Below, piece after piece: positions 24,851 through 33,288 of a stretch of 36,601 bases of DNA. Source of the DNA: Symploca sp. SIO2C1 (lineage in GTDB: Bacteria; Cyanobacteriota; Cyanobacteriia; Cyanobacteriales; Coleofasciculaceae); NCBI GenBank assembly GCA_010692635.1, contig JAAHGL010000051.1, forward strand, positions 4,591 to 41,191, read 5' to 3'. The translations under genes were made by a program, and so were the position numbers. Position 1 is the first letter of the stretch. Each line of letters starts with the position of its first letter. A model generated the notes under the pieces. That model had not been told where the DNA came from. It did not search any database and saw only the letters and a program-made list of their open reading frames with translations.

Positions 24851-25457
24851 CTAAAATATCAGATTGAGGGACTTCAACAATTGATAAACCTCTTGGAAAG
24901 TCTTACCTTGGCCATTTCTGGCTGCTGCCAACGTAGGATTGTTCTACAAACTCAAAGGTGACCCCATCGTTCCAGATGTACTGCTCAGTTTAGGGGTAAA
25001 AAGAGCAGCTGACTATTCACAACGCCAGAATCGCTCTTACTTTGTCTGGGAATTCGGCAAAGTGCCAGAAGTTTGTATCGAGATTGTCTCTAATCAGGAA
25101 GGGGACGAATTGCTGCTGAGCAAGCAATCACAGCGCAAGGGTAAGACACAAACAAAGCTAGATATTTATGCCCAAATGGGTATAAATTATTACGCTGTCT
25201 TTGATCCTTTCCAAAAAATACAAGGGAAAGAAGGGATGAATGGAGCCTTGTTGCGAGTGTGGATGATTTCACCAGCGGGTTACCAAGAACTAACCTTAAA
25301 TCAAAAAATCATTAGTGCAGGAGAGTCAGTGTGGCTAGAGGGAGTAGGCATGGGATTGATGCTGTGGGAAGGAGAATTTGAGGAAGACGTGAGGAGGTTG
25401 TGGTTACGGTGGTGTGACAAAGAAGGTAAGCCGATTCCTACAGGAGCAGAAGGTTGA
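24851..25457 (+). pseudogene. Uma2 family relic, frameshifted, both ends lost
   Basis: The longest open frame, from TTG 24939, gives FYKLKGDPIVPDVLLSLGVK, KVPEVCIEIVSNQEGDELL, the DIYAQMGINYYAVFD motif and a C-terminal LWEGEFEEDVRRLWLRWCDK. The upstream protein continues as PWPFLAAANVGLFYK in this frame, but the expected preceding helix (LQQLINLLESL) is in another frame, so there is a frameshift near 24898. The true N-terminus is missing. The C-terminus stops at GAEG where the sister relic continues into a coiled coil. Confidence 0.75.
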
Positions 25458-25680
25458 CCTATTAAATTCACTGGTACTAATGATAGTAACATGTCTAGTA
25501 CTATGGATAATTGGTAAAAGGCTTGAACATAAAGCAAGAAACCCTCTAAAAAATATATTGGAACTTCAAAAGAGTAATTTCTCACCTACCGGGAGGCTAA
25601 GTAAGATATCTGGGTATAAAAGAAAGAAACAAAATAATCGTAAGATCAGAAATTAGTAAGATAGCGATGCAACCCTAAAC

Positions 25681-26040
25681 TCAACCTACAAGCAACTCAC
25701 ATTGACCATTAATAAAATCGCACCACTGCTGAGCAAGCATAGCAACCTCCTGACGTTCCTTCTCATTAGTCCATAAATCTGACCAACTCAGCTTCCATCG
25801 ACTGAGCAAACGCTGAAGATCTACTAATTCAGTAGCGAAAGTGATATCAGTCTCTAAATCTAGATTAGGAACCATCCACTCAATAAAAAACTGACTTTCC
25901 CTAACCAGGTGTTGTGCGACAGACTTATCGGTTCCACTCTGAGCTAGCAGTTGAATCCGCATCAAATTTAAGGCAAGACTATCCAATTGAGTTACCGGAT
26001 TTGCTTGAAGATAATGAGATTTAAGTACGTCCCAGTTCAT
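25681..26040 (-). CDS. Small hypothetical protein paired with DUF5674
   Basis: 119 residues from ATG 26040, which overlaps the upstream stop as ATGA; an alternative ATG at 26046 adds two residues. Helical and acidic, Trp- and Leu-rich, with no membrane segment (MNWDVLKSHYLQANPVTQLD; SWSDLWTNEKERQEVAMLAQ). I do not recognise the family. The ATGA overlap implies translational coupling with the DUF5674 gene, so the two probably function together. A toxin-antitoxin-type pair is possible but unsupported. Confidence 0.7.
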   Translation of the reverse strand: MNWDVLKSHYLQANPVTQLDSLALNLMRIQLLAQSGTDKSVAQHLVRESQFFIEWMVPNLDLETDITFATELVDLQRLLSRWKLSWSDLWTNEKERQEVAMLAQQWCDFINGQCELLVG

Positions 26041-26381
26041 TGCCATTGAACACCGCCCAGAAGAGATTGTACAATTTGATTAACTTGTTCCCGTAATGCA
26101 GGGTCTTGAATTTCCATTGAACGATTATTAGCACTGGGGCGAATATTGATAATCGACTCATACCCTACTGTTTGTTTAAAAGGATACCAATCAGCTCCCC
26201 AAATGTCAGCCTGTTCACTGCCATCTTTGAGCAAAACTTGCTCACAATCCGCATGAAGCTCTCCGCCTCCAGCTAAAATTCTGCGCTTTACATCTACAGC
26301 TAGTTTAATATAAATTCCCAAAGCTTCCAGCATTTGCTCCATCTGCTCAGGTGTAGCACGGGTATGAATAACGCAGATCAT
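26037..26381 (-). CDS. DUF5674 family protein
   Basis: 114 residues from ATG 26381 (MICVIHTRATPEQ); the frame extends to 26414, but the added residues are not family-like. The sequence fits DUF5674: ATPEQMEQMLEALGIYIKLA, RRILAGGGELHADCEQVLL, then DIWGADWYPFKQTV and INIRPSANNRSMEIQDP. The family is unstudied; it is a small, soluble alpha/beta domain. It is the first gene of a coupled pair with the protein at 25681. The 105-bp MITE lies about 55 bp upstream of its start. Confidence 0.82.
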   Translation of the reverse strand: MICVIHTRATPEQMEQMLEALGIYIKLAVDVKRRILAGGGELHADCEQVLLKDGSEQADIWGADWYPFKQTVGYESIINIRPSANNRSMEIQDPALREQVNQIVQSLLGGVQWQ

Positions 26382-26437
26382 AAAGCAAACACATTTCAGG
26401 TAAATGAAGTACAAATATCAATAATAAAACTCTTGTG

Positions 26438-26542
26438 ATACCAAATCCGGTTATTGTGGGGTACTTATCAAAATCACCAAATCTTTTCCAGACAAAGGCT
26501 TTGATTTTTTTTAATAGACCCTTGGTAAAGCGGATTTGGTAT
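26438..26542. mobile_element. 105-bp MITE (ATACCAAATCCG ends), copy 2
   Basis: Appears identical to 23049-23153 and lies in the same orientation. It has replaced or split the 5' part of the Uma2 relic that resumes at about 26543. It also sits in the upstream region of the leftward DUF5674 pair. Confidence 0.85.
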
Positions 26543-26963
26543 GAGACAGGTATCTTGCCTGTCCTTGTCTGGAAATTACGCAAAGTTCCAGAAATCTGTA
26601 TAGAAATTGTCTCCAATCAGGAGAGAAGATGGAGCCTTGTTGCGAGTGTGGATGATTTCACCAGCGGGCTACCAAGAACTAACCTCAAATCAACAAATCA
26701 TCAGTGCAGGAGAGTCAGTGTGGCTAGAGGGAGTAAGTATGGGATTGATGCTGTGGGAAGGAGAATTTGAGGAAGACGTGAGGAGGTTATGGTTACGGTG
26801 GTGCGACAAAGAGGGTAAGCCGATTCCTACAGGAGCAGAAGGTAAGGAGATAGAGCGGCAACGAGCCGATACCGAGCGACAGCGAGCTGATACCGAGCGA
26901 CAGCGAGCCGAGCAATTAGCCCAAAGGTTGCGAGAGATGGGAATTGATCCAGATCAGATCTGA
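26543..26963 (+). pseudogene. Uma2 family relic with internal deletion and MITE at its 5' side
   Basis: A paralogue of the relic at 24851. It resumes at VWKLRKVPEICIEIVSNQE, then about 150 bp are deleted relative to that sister copy (including the YAQMGINYYAVFD segment) with a frame change, and it continues from GALLRVWMISPAGYQELTSN to an intact C-terminus: RRLWLRWCDKEGKPIPTGAE, then 7-residue repeats ERQRADT and AQRLREMGIDPDQI. The heptad tail is the coiled coil common in Uma2 proteins. No functional nuclease core remains. Confidence 0.8.
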
Positions 26964-27043
26964 GTTCGGAGCCGACAGAGAATTTCTGCGATCGCTAACT
27001 AAACAGCTAGATCCGTGCTAAAAAATAGAAGTTTAGCAGTTAT

Positions 27044-27796
27044 TTGGGTATGGTCTTGCGATCGTTACGGTTCCCCTTCTCAATTATGACAACTCGTCTC
27101 ACCAAGAGGTATCTAATGCAATTCGTCAGAAGGCAGAACCCACCCCTGACCCCTCCAGTGAGGGGAACAGGAGGCAGAAGGGAAGAAAGCTTGTACCGTA
27201 AGCTTTTTCACCTTTCTTCACTGCTGGGTTATTTCCGCCGTTCTGCACTAGTTTCCCGTTGCTGCTTGAGCTTGGTTGCTATTGTTAGCTGCCTGTTGCT
27301 GTTAGGTACACCATCAGCTTTAGCAGGACTCAATGATGACAATTATGATGGCAACATCTTTGCTATTTATGCTGGTAACGGTTCTCTAGTGCCGCCGCGA
27401 GTCTCCTTGAAAGAGGCATTGAAACGCCAAAGACCAGCACTTTTGGTATTCTATTTAGATGACAGCAGTGATTGCAAGGGCTATTCCATCGTTGTTTCCC
27501 GACTACAAGGTCCTTATGGACGGGTTGCAGCTTTTATTCCTATTAATACTGATACCCTCTCTCCCAGAACTACCTACACATCAAAAGAACCCGGTTACTA
27601 TTACGAAGGATTAGTGCCCCAGACAGTTCTGATTGATCAACAGGGTAAAGTAGTTTTCAATGAGACAGGAGAGTTAACCTATGAACAGGTAGATGATGTT
27701 TTTCGGGAAGTATTTGATTTATTGCCCCGTACAGAATCAGTGGAGCTAAAGCGGCGAGTAATCAATGAGATTAATACTCAGCTAAGTGAAAATTAG
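27044..27796 (+). CDS. Thylakoid PSI accumulation factor-like, thioredoxin-fold protein
   Basis: The conserved part starts at about 27262 (CLSLVAIVSCLLLLGTPSALA, a signal or anchor), followed by LNDDNYDGNIFAIYAGNGSL, RPALLVFYLDDSSDCKGYSI, GYYYEGLVPQTVLIDQQGKV and DDVFREVFDLLPRTES. It resembles the cyanobacterial thylakoid 'photosystem I accumulation factor' family (from memory), a thioredoxin-like lumenal or membrane protein without a CxxC. The ORF's first 70 codons are mostly a dispersed repeat (27125-27253), so 27044 is a formal start. Real initiation may be at a later ATG (27086, 27116) or at a TTG in the hydrophobic segment. Confidence 0.72.
   Translation: MGMVLRSLRFPFSIMTTRLTKRYLMQFVRRQNPPLTPPVRGTGGRREESLYRKLFHLSSLLGYFRRSALVSRCCLSLVAIVSCLLLLGTPSALAGLNDDNYDGNIFAIYAGNGSLVPPRVSLKEALKRQRPALLVFYLDDSSDCKGYSIVVSRLQGPYGRVAAFIPINTDTLSPRTTYTSKEPGYYYEGLVPQTVLIDQQGKVVFNETGELTYEQVDDVFREVFDLLPRTESVELKRRVINEINTQLSEN
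27168..27253 (+). repeat. Dispersed repeat of about 85 bp, copy 3, within a coding frame
   Basis: Matches 20447-20532. It is read through in frame by the PSI factor-like ORF as GRREESLYRKLFHLSSLLGY, then FRRSALV. Directly before it is CCCACCCCTGACCCCTCCAG, another low-complexity repeat. Confidence 0.7.
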
Positions 27797-27906
27797 TCTA
27801 GTACCGCTGTGCTGCACTAGATAGGAGGCAGGAAAAGGTAGAGTATTTTTGACAAAACCTTATAACTCTGTGGATTTTCCTGCTAGATTTCTGGAAGAGC
27901 AATTCA

Positions 27907-28527
27907 ATGGGCGTGCTGATGTCCAAAATCTACAGCACAAAAGAGCTAATCAAAATCTTGGCAGATGAGCGTCGTGCCTGTATCAATGGAGAGCGACTGA
28001 ATCTGGCGGCTTCCGTATCTGGCAATCCTTTGCTGGATCAATTTATGAAGCCAGACGGTATTCAAAAGTTCAGTGCTTATCAAAACTTCCAAGCAGCTGT
28101 TCACCACTACCAGCGGCAAAACCAAGTCTCAGGGATTGTCTGGCGGCAGATGAGTGTCAAGAATCAAACTCTGAAGTACCCCACCGTCAATGAACACCTT
28201 GTAGCACTCCCTAGTGATTTGGTAATTCTCATCGAGGCAAAAGCCTCAATTCTGGGTTTTTGGTGTAGGGTAACAGTGGGGATGGACTTGTATTTAAGTA
28301 TTCGCAACGGCAGAGACTATCAACAGATTATGCCCGATGAAGTTGGTGCGATCGCATCTAGAACCGAATGGGTAAATATCTCTGGACACGGAAACTCAAC
28401 CTTTTTGGAAATTATCTTACAGTTAGGTTGGGGAAAACCTGAGGAAGCCTCTTACAAACGAGGATGGCCAGATTCCGGCAGTGAGTATGTCCATGCGGTA
28501 AATCCAGGCAAGCGTCCAATTTGTTAG
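27907..28527 (+). CDS. Conserved hypothetical protein
   Basis: 206 residues; GGAAGAG lies nine bases before ATG 27907, and a second ATG follows at 27919. No signal peptide or membrane helix. Recognisable stretches are KIYSTKELIKILADERRACI, the basic-aromatic FQAAVHHYQRQNQVSGIVWR and the C-terminal GKPEEASYKRGWPDSGSEYV. The family is not known to me. It lies 110 bp after the PSI factor-like gene and before the M3 peptidase on the same strand, so a loose operon is possible. Confidence 0.7.
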   Translation: MGVLMSKIYSTKELIKILADERRACINGERLNLAASVSGNPLLDQFMKPDGIQKFSAYQNFQAAVHHYQRQNQVSGIVWRQMSVKNQTLKYPTVNEHLVALPSDLVILIEAKASILGFWCRVTVGMDLYLSIRNGRDYQQIMPDEVGAIASRTEWVNISGHGNSTFLEIILQLGWGKPEEASYKRGWPDSGSEYVHAVNPGKRPIC

Positions 28528-28647
28528 GATTATTGATAGCTAAGAATTATTCTTAGGAGGAATAATAGGCAATTTTGTGGGAAAGTTTGATTTTTTTCCC
28601 AGATTGCAAGCCATTTAACCTCAGCATCAACAAACCAAGCACCTTCA

Positions 28648-30762
28648 ATGACTATTGTTACAGAGAATCCCTTATTAGTTGGTAAGGGTCTACCCCCCTT
28701 TGAAGCCATCAAGTCGGAACATGTAGTACCTGGCATCAGGCAGCTATTGGCTGAACTAGAAGCAGAACTCACTAGTTTAGAAGGGCAAGTAACACCCACT
28801 TGGAGTGGTTTGGTGGAACCACTAGACTATTTAGGAGAGCGGCTCCAGTGGAGTTGGGGAATAGTAGCTCATTTGATGGGCGTCAAAAATAGCCCAGAAT
28901 TGCGGCAAGCTTATGAGACTGTACAGCCGGAACTTGTGCAATTTTCTAATCGGCTCAATCAAAGCCAATCTCTCTACCAGGCTTTCAAAGCATTACGACA
29001 AGGAGAAGTTTGGGAAAGTTTAGAGCCAGCACAACAAAGGATTGTAGAAGCTGCCATCCGGGATGCAGAACTTTCTGGTGTGGGTTTAGTCGGTGAGGAG
29101 CGAGAACGCTTCAATACGATTCAATTAGAACTTGCAGAGCTTGCCACCAAGTTTTCTAATCATGTGTTAGATGCTACTAAGGCGTTTAGTGTAACCCTGA
29201 CGAGCAAGGAGGAAGTTGATGGACTACCCCCCAGCTTAATCAGCTTAGCAGCCCAGGCAGCTCGTGCCGCAGGTGAAGAAGGGGCAACAGCAGAGAATGG
29301 TCCTTGGCGGATTACGTTAGACTATCCCAGTTATATCCCCTTCATGCAACACAGCACCTGTCGGGATTTACGGGAAAAACTATATAAAGCGTTTGTCAAC
29401 CGTGGTTCATCAGGGGAGTTAGATAACGCACCATTGATTGAGCGGATTTTAGAGCTACGTCAACAAAAAGCCCAGTTGTTAGACTTTGAGAGTTACGCCC
29501 AATTGAGTCTTGCTAGTAAGATGGCTCCTAATGTTGAAGCAGTGGAGTTACTCCTCGAAGAACTGCGCAGAGCTAGTTACGAAGCTGCGGCTGAGGAATT
29601 AGAAGAACTAAAAGTTTTTGCTGCTCGTAAGGGAGCTGAAGAAGCTAGTGATTTGAAGCATTGGGATATCAGTTTTTGGGCAGAGCGCCAGCGGGAAGAA
29701 AAGTTTGCTTTCAGTGCAGAAGAATTACGACCCTATTTTCCCCTACCGCAGGTATTAGAAGGATTATTTGCTCTAGTGAAGCGGTTGTTTGGAGTCACCG
29801 TTACTGCTGCCTCTGGTACAGCTCCCATATGGCATAAGGACGTTCGGTATTTTCAAATTGCTGATGAGACAGGAGAACCAATCGCCTATTTTTATTTAGA
29901 CTCTTACAGTCGTCCTGCCGAGAAGCGTGGCGGTGCTTGGATGGCTGATTGTCTTGGTCGAGCTAAAGTAACAGAAGCTGGTACGACAAAGATCCGTTTA
30001 CCTGTAGCATATTTGAACTGTAACCAAACTCCTCCAGTAGATGGAAAGCCTAGCTTGATGACCTTTGGGGAAGTGGAAACCCTATTCCATGAGTTTGGTC
30101 ACGGTTTGCAACATATGCTGACTAAGGTAGATTATCCAGGGGCAGCAGGCATTAACAATGTGGAATGGGATGCAGTGGAACTACCCAGCCAGTTTATGGA
30201 AAACTGGTGCTACGAACGAGCTACATTGATGGGGATGGCGAAGCATTACGAAACAGGTGAGCCTCTACCAGAGCATTATTACCAGAAGCTGCTAGCAGCA
30301 CGCAACTATATGAGTGGCTCTGGCATGTTACGCCAACTGCACTTTAGCTTTACAGATATGGAATTGCACCATCGCTATCAGTCTCATGGTGAGGAAACTC
30401 CAGCAGATGTGCGTAACCGTATTGCTAAAAACACGACAATTTTGCCCCCCCTTCCAGAAGACAACTTCTTGTGTGCCTTTGGACATATCTTTGCTGGAGG
30501 CTATGCAGCAGGTTATTACAGTTACAAATGGGCAGAGGTGCTCAGTGCCGATGCTTTTGCTGCTTTTGAAGAGGCGGGTTTGGATAATGAGAAAGCTGTT
30601 GCTGCTACAGGTAAACGCTACCAAGATACTGTGTTGGCTTTAGGGGGTAGTTTGGCACCGATGGAAGTGTTCAAGGCTTTCCGGGGTCGTGAACCAAGTA
30701 CGGAGCCTTTACTGAGGCATAATGGATTAGTTGCTACCTCACTACGAAAAAACCAGAAGTGA
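28648..30762 (+). CDS. prlC: M3 family oligopeptidase (oligopeptidase A type)
   Basis: 704 residues; a cytosolic zinc peptidase degrading short peptides, including cleaved signal peptides. The zinc motif is HEFGHGLQHM (H481, E482, H485), with the downstream glutamate region NNVEWDAVELPSQFMENW. It starts NPLLVGKGLPPFEAIKSEHV, typical of PrlC, and ends with the family's GYAAGYYSYKWAEVLSADAF segment and a final EPSTEPLLRHNGL. Length is normal (about 680-700). No strong SD. All catalytic residues are present. Confidence 0.97.
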   Translation: MTIVTENPLLVGKGLPPFEAIKSEHVVPGIRQLLAELEAELTSLEGQVTPTWSGLVEPLDYLGERLQWSWGIVAHLMGVKNSPELRQAYETVQPELVQFSNRLNQSQSLYQAFKALRQGEVWESLEPAQQRIVEAAIRDAELSGVGLVGEERERFNTIQLELAELATKFSNHVLDATKAFSVTLTSKEEVDGLPPSLISLAAQAARAAGEEGATAENGPWRITLDYPSYIPFMQHSTCRDLREKLYKAFVNRGSSGELDNAPLIERILELRQQKAQLLDFESYAQLSLASKMAPNVEAVELLLEELRRASYEAAAEELEELKVFAARKGAEEASDLKHWDISFWAERQREEKFAFSAEELRPYFPLPQVLEGLFALVKRLFGVTVTAASGTAPIWHKDVRYFQIADETGEPIAYFYLDSYSRPAEKRGGAWMADCLGRAKVTEAGTTKIRLPVAYLNCNQTPPVDGKPSLMTFGEVETLFHEFGHGLQHMLTKVDYPGAAGINNVEWDAVELPSQFMENWCYERATLMGMAKHYETGEPLPEHYYQKLLAARNYMSGSGMLRQLHFSFTDMELHHRYQSHGEETPADVRNRIAKNTTILPPLPEDNFLCAFGHIFAGGYAAGYYSYKWAEVLSADAFAAFEEAGLDNEKAVAATGKRYQDTVLALGGSLAPMEVFKAFRGREPSTEPLLRHNGLVATSLRKNQK

Positions 30763-30780
30763 CCATTATTATCTGGATTA

Positions 30781-31011
30781 TTAGTAAAGTTCAGAACTAT
30801 TGCTTGGTGAGGATATTGGTTGTTTAATATCGGTGATATCTAGTTCAGTCATAACTTGTTGCAAAGAAACATTCCGGCTGTGATACCCTTTTGAGTCTTC
30901 TGGTCGTGCAGCAATTTGGGTATCAACTTCTTCCACCGATAAAACAGGTAACTCAAAAGCTTCTTTGAACCATTGAAATCGCATTAAACCATCAACAGAA
31001 GCTAATTTCAT
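30781..31011 (-). CDS. Small hypothetical protein
   Basis: 76 residues, from the ATG at 31011 or at 30984 (MRFQWFKEAFELPVLSVEEV). Acidic, mostly helical by eye, with DTQIAARPEDSKGYHSRNVS in the middle. No recognised domain and no SD. It is convergent with the peptidase and could be a real small gene or the end of a lost one. Confidence 0.4.
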   Translation of the reverse strand: MKLASVDGLMRFQWFKEAFELPVLSVEEVDTQIAARPEDSKGYHSRNVSLQQVMTELDITDIKQPISSPSNSSELY

Positions 31012-31136
31012 GCAATTTACCCAGTAAGGGCGACACAGATAATCTTTGTAAGTCCTTTGTAAGTCGCTGTTTCAGATTGTTTGAGAGCTGTTATATGACA
31101 AAAGTATGGGATAACTTCCGTTCAAAATCAATTGCA

Positions 31137-31203
31137 GTAGGGGCGGGTTTAGGGTCACCATTAACCCATTGGGCGACAATTTTCATACAAAACCCGCCCT
31201 ACG
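31137..31203. repeat. GGGCGGGTTT fold-back repeat
   Basis: GTAGGGGCGGGTTTA and CAAAACCCGCCCTAC pair across about 38 nt. The arms are shared with the core of 3667-3795. It is a dispersed cyanobacterial repeat and gives rise to a spurious short ORF. Confidence 0.75.
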
Positions 31204-31307
31204 ATAACTATGGAATTACTAAAATGCAGGAACAATTGAATGCAGAAGTAATGATGACATATATTTCAATAAAATTGTAAGTAAAGTAAGAAGTCGTATT
31301 CAATAGG

Positions 31308-31442
31308 TTTTATGAATTAATCATTGATATAGCAATTTGTGTATTTGAGCTAAAGGATCTGATTGAAGAGCTATTTAGTCTTCCTATTGATGAACAGTTA
31401 CATCAAGAATGGCAAATATTGCATGACTTCCTTGATCTTTAG
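31308..31442 (+). pseudogene. Short coding relic
   Basis: A 44-codon open frame without a start codon reads FYELIIDIAICVFELKDLIE, then ELFSLPIDEQLHQEW and HDFLDL before the stop. A stop sits immediately upstream. Composition is protein-like, so it may be the tail of a lost gene. Nothing else is seen in 31443-31569. Confidence 0.3.
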
Positions 31443-31569
31443 CACCATTACACTAGTGCCTACATACAATTAAAATAAACCTACTGTGCCTCATAAGTCC
31501 GAGAAAAGCTATGGTAGTGAATTGTAAATAATAATGTCACATTGTTTAGATAATTCTCCTGGGATGAGC

Positions 31570-32322
31570 TTAAAGCTGTTCTGGATCTAAACCTTGCGAT
31601 CGCAAATAATCTGCTAGCCGTTCAGCTCGTTGGCGTTCTTGTTCAGCTCTCTGCTGTTCTTGCTCAATCCGCTCCATACCCCAAGGTAAAAGGTTCCCTT
31701 CTTGATCCCACCACCGCAACCAATAGCCTGTGCGATCGGCTTTTGTGCCAGACCAAACTCCGAGAAACAAGCCAAGCACTTCCATCCAGTAACGACCTTC
31801 AGCATCAGGGGTTTGAACCTGATAGGTTCCTTCAACTAGTTGGCGTACTTCCAGAGAACCAGCATCTGGTTCAAAAATAACATAAACAGGTACCTCAAGA
31901 ATCCGCTCGTAAAACCAGAGTTTGCCATAGGGAGGGAAGGGACGTGCTGAATATTCTCCTCCATCAGTTTCCGACAAAAACTCCATAACAATCGCCGGAT
32001 TATCTCCTTCCAAACGGGGAGTGTAACTACGGCGCGAGCGCGGCGGCTCCAGGGGAATAATCCGAGGCACATACAACCAGTCCGGTGCCTTGACAATCGT
32101 CCGGTTATTCACTGTAGAGCAGATACCCAAATTGGAGGCAACTAGGCATTGTGATGTTAATAATCCTTGTAATTCCAGGCTTTCTCTGAGAGCTGCCGCA
32201 ATCAAGGGTTGACTGGTATTCTCCACTGGAGCATCCGGTAATGGGTAGTCATCTGGTAGTTTTTCCCAAGCAACAGTGTAAGTAAGATGAGGAACATTGT
32301 ATTTGACCTGTGCAACCATCAT
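31570..32322 (-). CDS. Uma2 family protein with C-terminal coiled coil
   Basis: 250 residues; GGGAGG three to four bases before the ATG decides the start (a second ATG follows immediately). PD-(D/E)xK-fold family of unknown role. Visible are APDWLYVPRIIPLEPP (the aspartate strand), NPAIVMEFLSETDGGEYSAR (E in place of the ExK glutamate), WFYERILEVPVYVIFEPDAG, GYWLRWWDQEGNLLPWG and a Glu/Arg/Gln heptad tail (QEQQRAEQERQRAERLADYL) ending RSQGLDPEQL. This is the intact version of the type decayed at 24851 and 26543. Confidence 0.88.
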   Translation of the reverse strand: MMVAQVKYNVPHLTYTVAWEKLPDDYPLPDAPVENTSQPLIAAALRESLELQGLLTSQCLVASNLGICSTVNNRTIVKAPDWLYVPRIIPLEPPRSRRSYTPRLEGDNPAIVMEFLSETDGGEYSARPFPPYGKLWFYERILEVPVYVIFEPDAGSLEVRQLVEGTYQVQTPDAEGRYWMEVLGLFLGVWSGTKADRTGYWLRWWDQEGNLLPWGMERIEQEQQRAEQERQRAERLADYLRSQGLDPEQL

Positions 32323-32360
32323 TTACCTCCCTCAATTGTCTGCTGGGAAATTTATAACCT

Positions 32361-32468
32361 TTGCTTGATCATATCTTGTTGGAAGCACTAGGCGAATGTA
32401 ATTGCGGCGGTGACGGTGATAGTTGTGGTTGCGGTGGTGGTGGCAAAGATAGTGACGACTCAAATTAG
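32361..32468 (+). CDS. Candidate Cys/Gly-rich micro-ORF
   Basis: A 35-codon frame from TTG 32361. It opens LDHILLEALGEC and continues with C-N-C-G-G-D-G-D-S-C-G-C-G-G-G-G, then KDSDDSN and a stop. Two CxC pairs in a glycine/aspartate tail look like a metal-binding or RiPP-precursor C-terminus rather than random sequence. There is no good SD and no maturation enzyme in the window, so it may be a precursor peptide, a relic or chance. It is divergent from the Uma2 gene. Confidence 0.35.
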   Translation: MLDHILLEALGECNCGGDGDSCGCGGGGKDSDDSN

Positions 32469-32732
32469 TCTGAGCAACTCACTAAATTCCTTATTCTGGT
32501 CTCTGTCTTGAAAATGTAGTCTAGATAACAGTTCAGATGAGGGTCAGGAAATATACTTTCATCCTTTCCTCTGTGCCTAGCTTATGGGAGTCTTTCACCA
32601 ATAAATTGATGTTAACGGGCAAGGGTTTGGGGAAAAATAATGAAGTGATTGCGAAACTTTCCCCTTACTCGCCCTAAAAGATCTATTGTTCCTAGACCTT
32701 TTCGTAAGACAATCCATTACAAACTTCTTCTT

Positions 32733-32993
32733 TCATTCTTCATCCTGCTTTTTGAGAGTAGAATGTTCCGAAGGGGCAACTTCTTTTACTTTTAATTCGT
32801 ACCAGGATAGTCCAAAGGCTAAATGCATCAAGCCGCGATATTTGAGCCGAAAGCTTGAATTGGGTATGAGAATTGATTTACGACGCCGAAATTGAGATTT
32901 TACTCCCCGATATTTGCCGATAATCCCAGTTTCTGTGGTTTCCAAGGTGGCAGGTTGATATTCATAGCTGACACCACGATAAGTCAATTTCAT
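32733..32993 (-). CDS. DUF4278 domain protein
   Basis: 86 residues. The first 35 match DUF4278, a short cyanobacterial domain: MKLTYRGVSYEYQPATLETT, then GIIGKYRGVKSQFRRR. The domain usually ends soon after its YRG motif; here a second YRG (RLKYRGLMHLAFGLSW) follows, possibly a partial duplication. Function unknown; small cytosolic protein. The flanking 32469-32732 and 32994-33288 contain no other feature I can support, apart from a GGACAGGCAAGATGCC small repeat at 33212. Confidence 0.8.
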   Translation of the reverse strand: MKLTYRGVSYEYQPATLETTETGIIGKYRGVKSQFRRRKSILIPNSSFRLKYRGLMHLAFGLSWYELKVKEVAPSEHSTLKKQDEE

Positions 32994-33288
32994 AAGTTGG
33001 TTATCTTTATCTAAGTCTTACAGTTGTGTACTCTGATGCCTGGGCAAAAACTGCCTTGATATCATCAGTTCTATAAGTAGACTTCAAAGCCAATAACCTC
33101 TTTGCCGGAAGATTTAACAAAAAAGTTAAATTATTTTTGTTAAATAGGATACAAAAAATTAGAATATCTCAACTCTCTCCTGTTTCTCTGGTTGCCTACA
33201 CAGAATTAAGGACAGGCAAGATGCCTATTCCACAAGAGTTTATATCATTAATATCTGATGTGCTGTATTTGATTACTGAATCGACGCT

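Noticed and set aside
31077-31280. 67-codon ORF
   Set aside because: It overlaps the GGGCGGGTTT fold-back repeat and has no protein-like composition.
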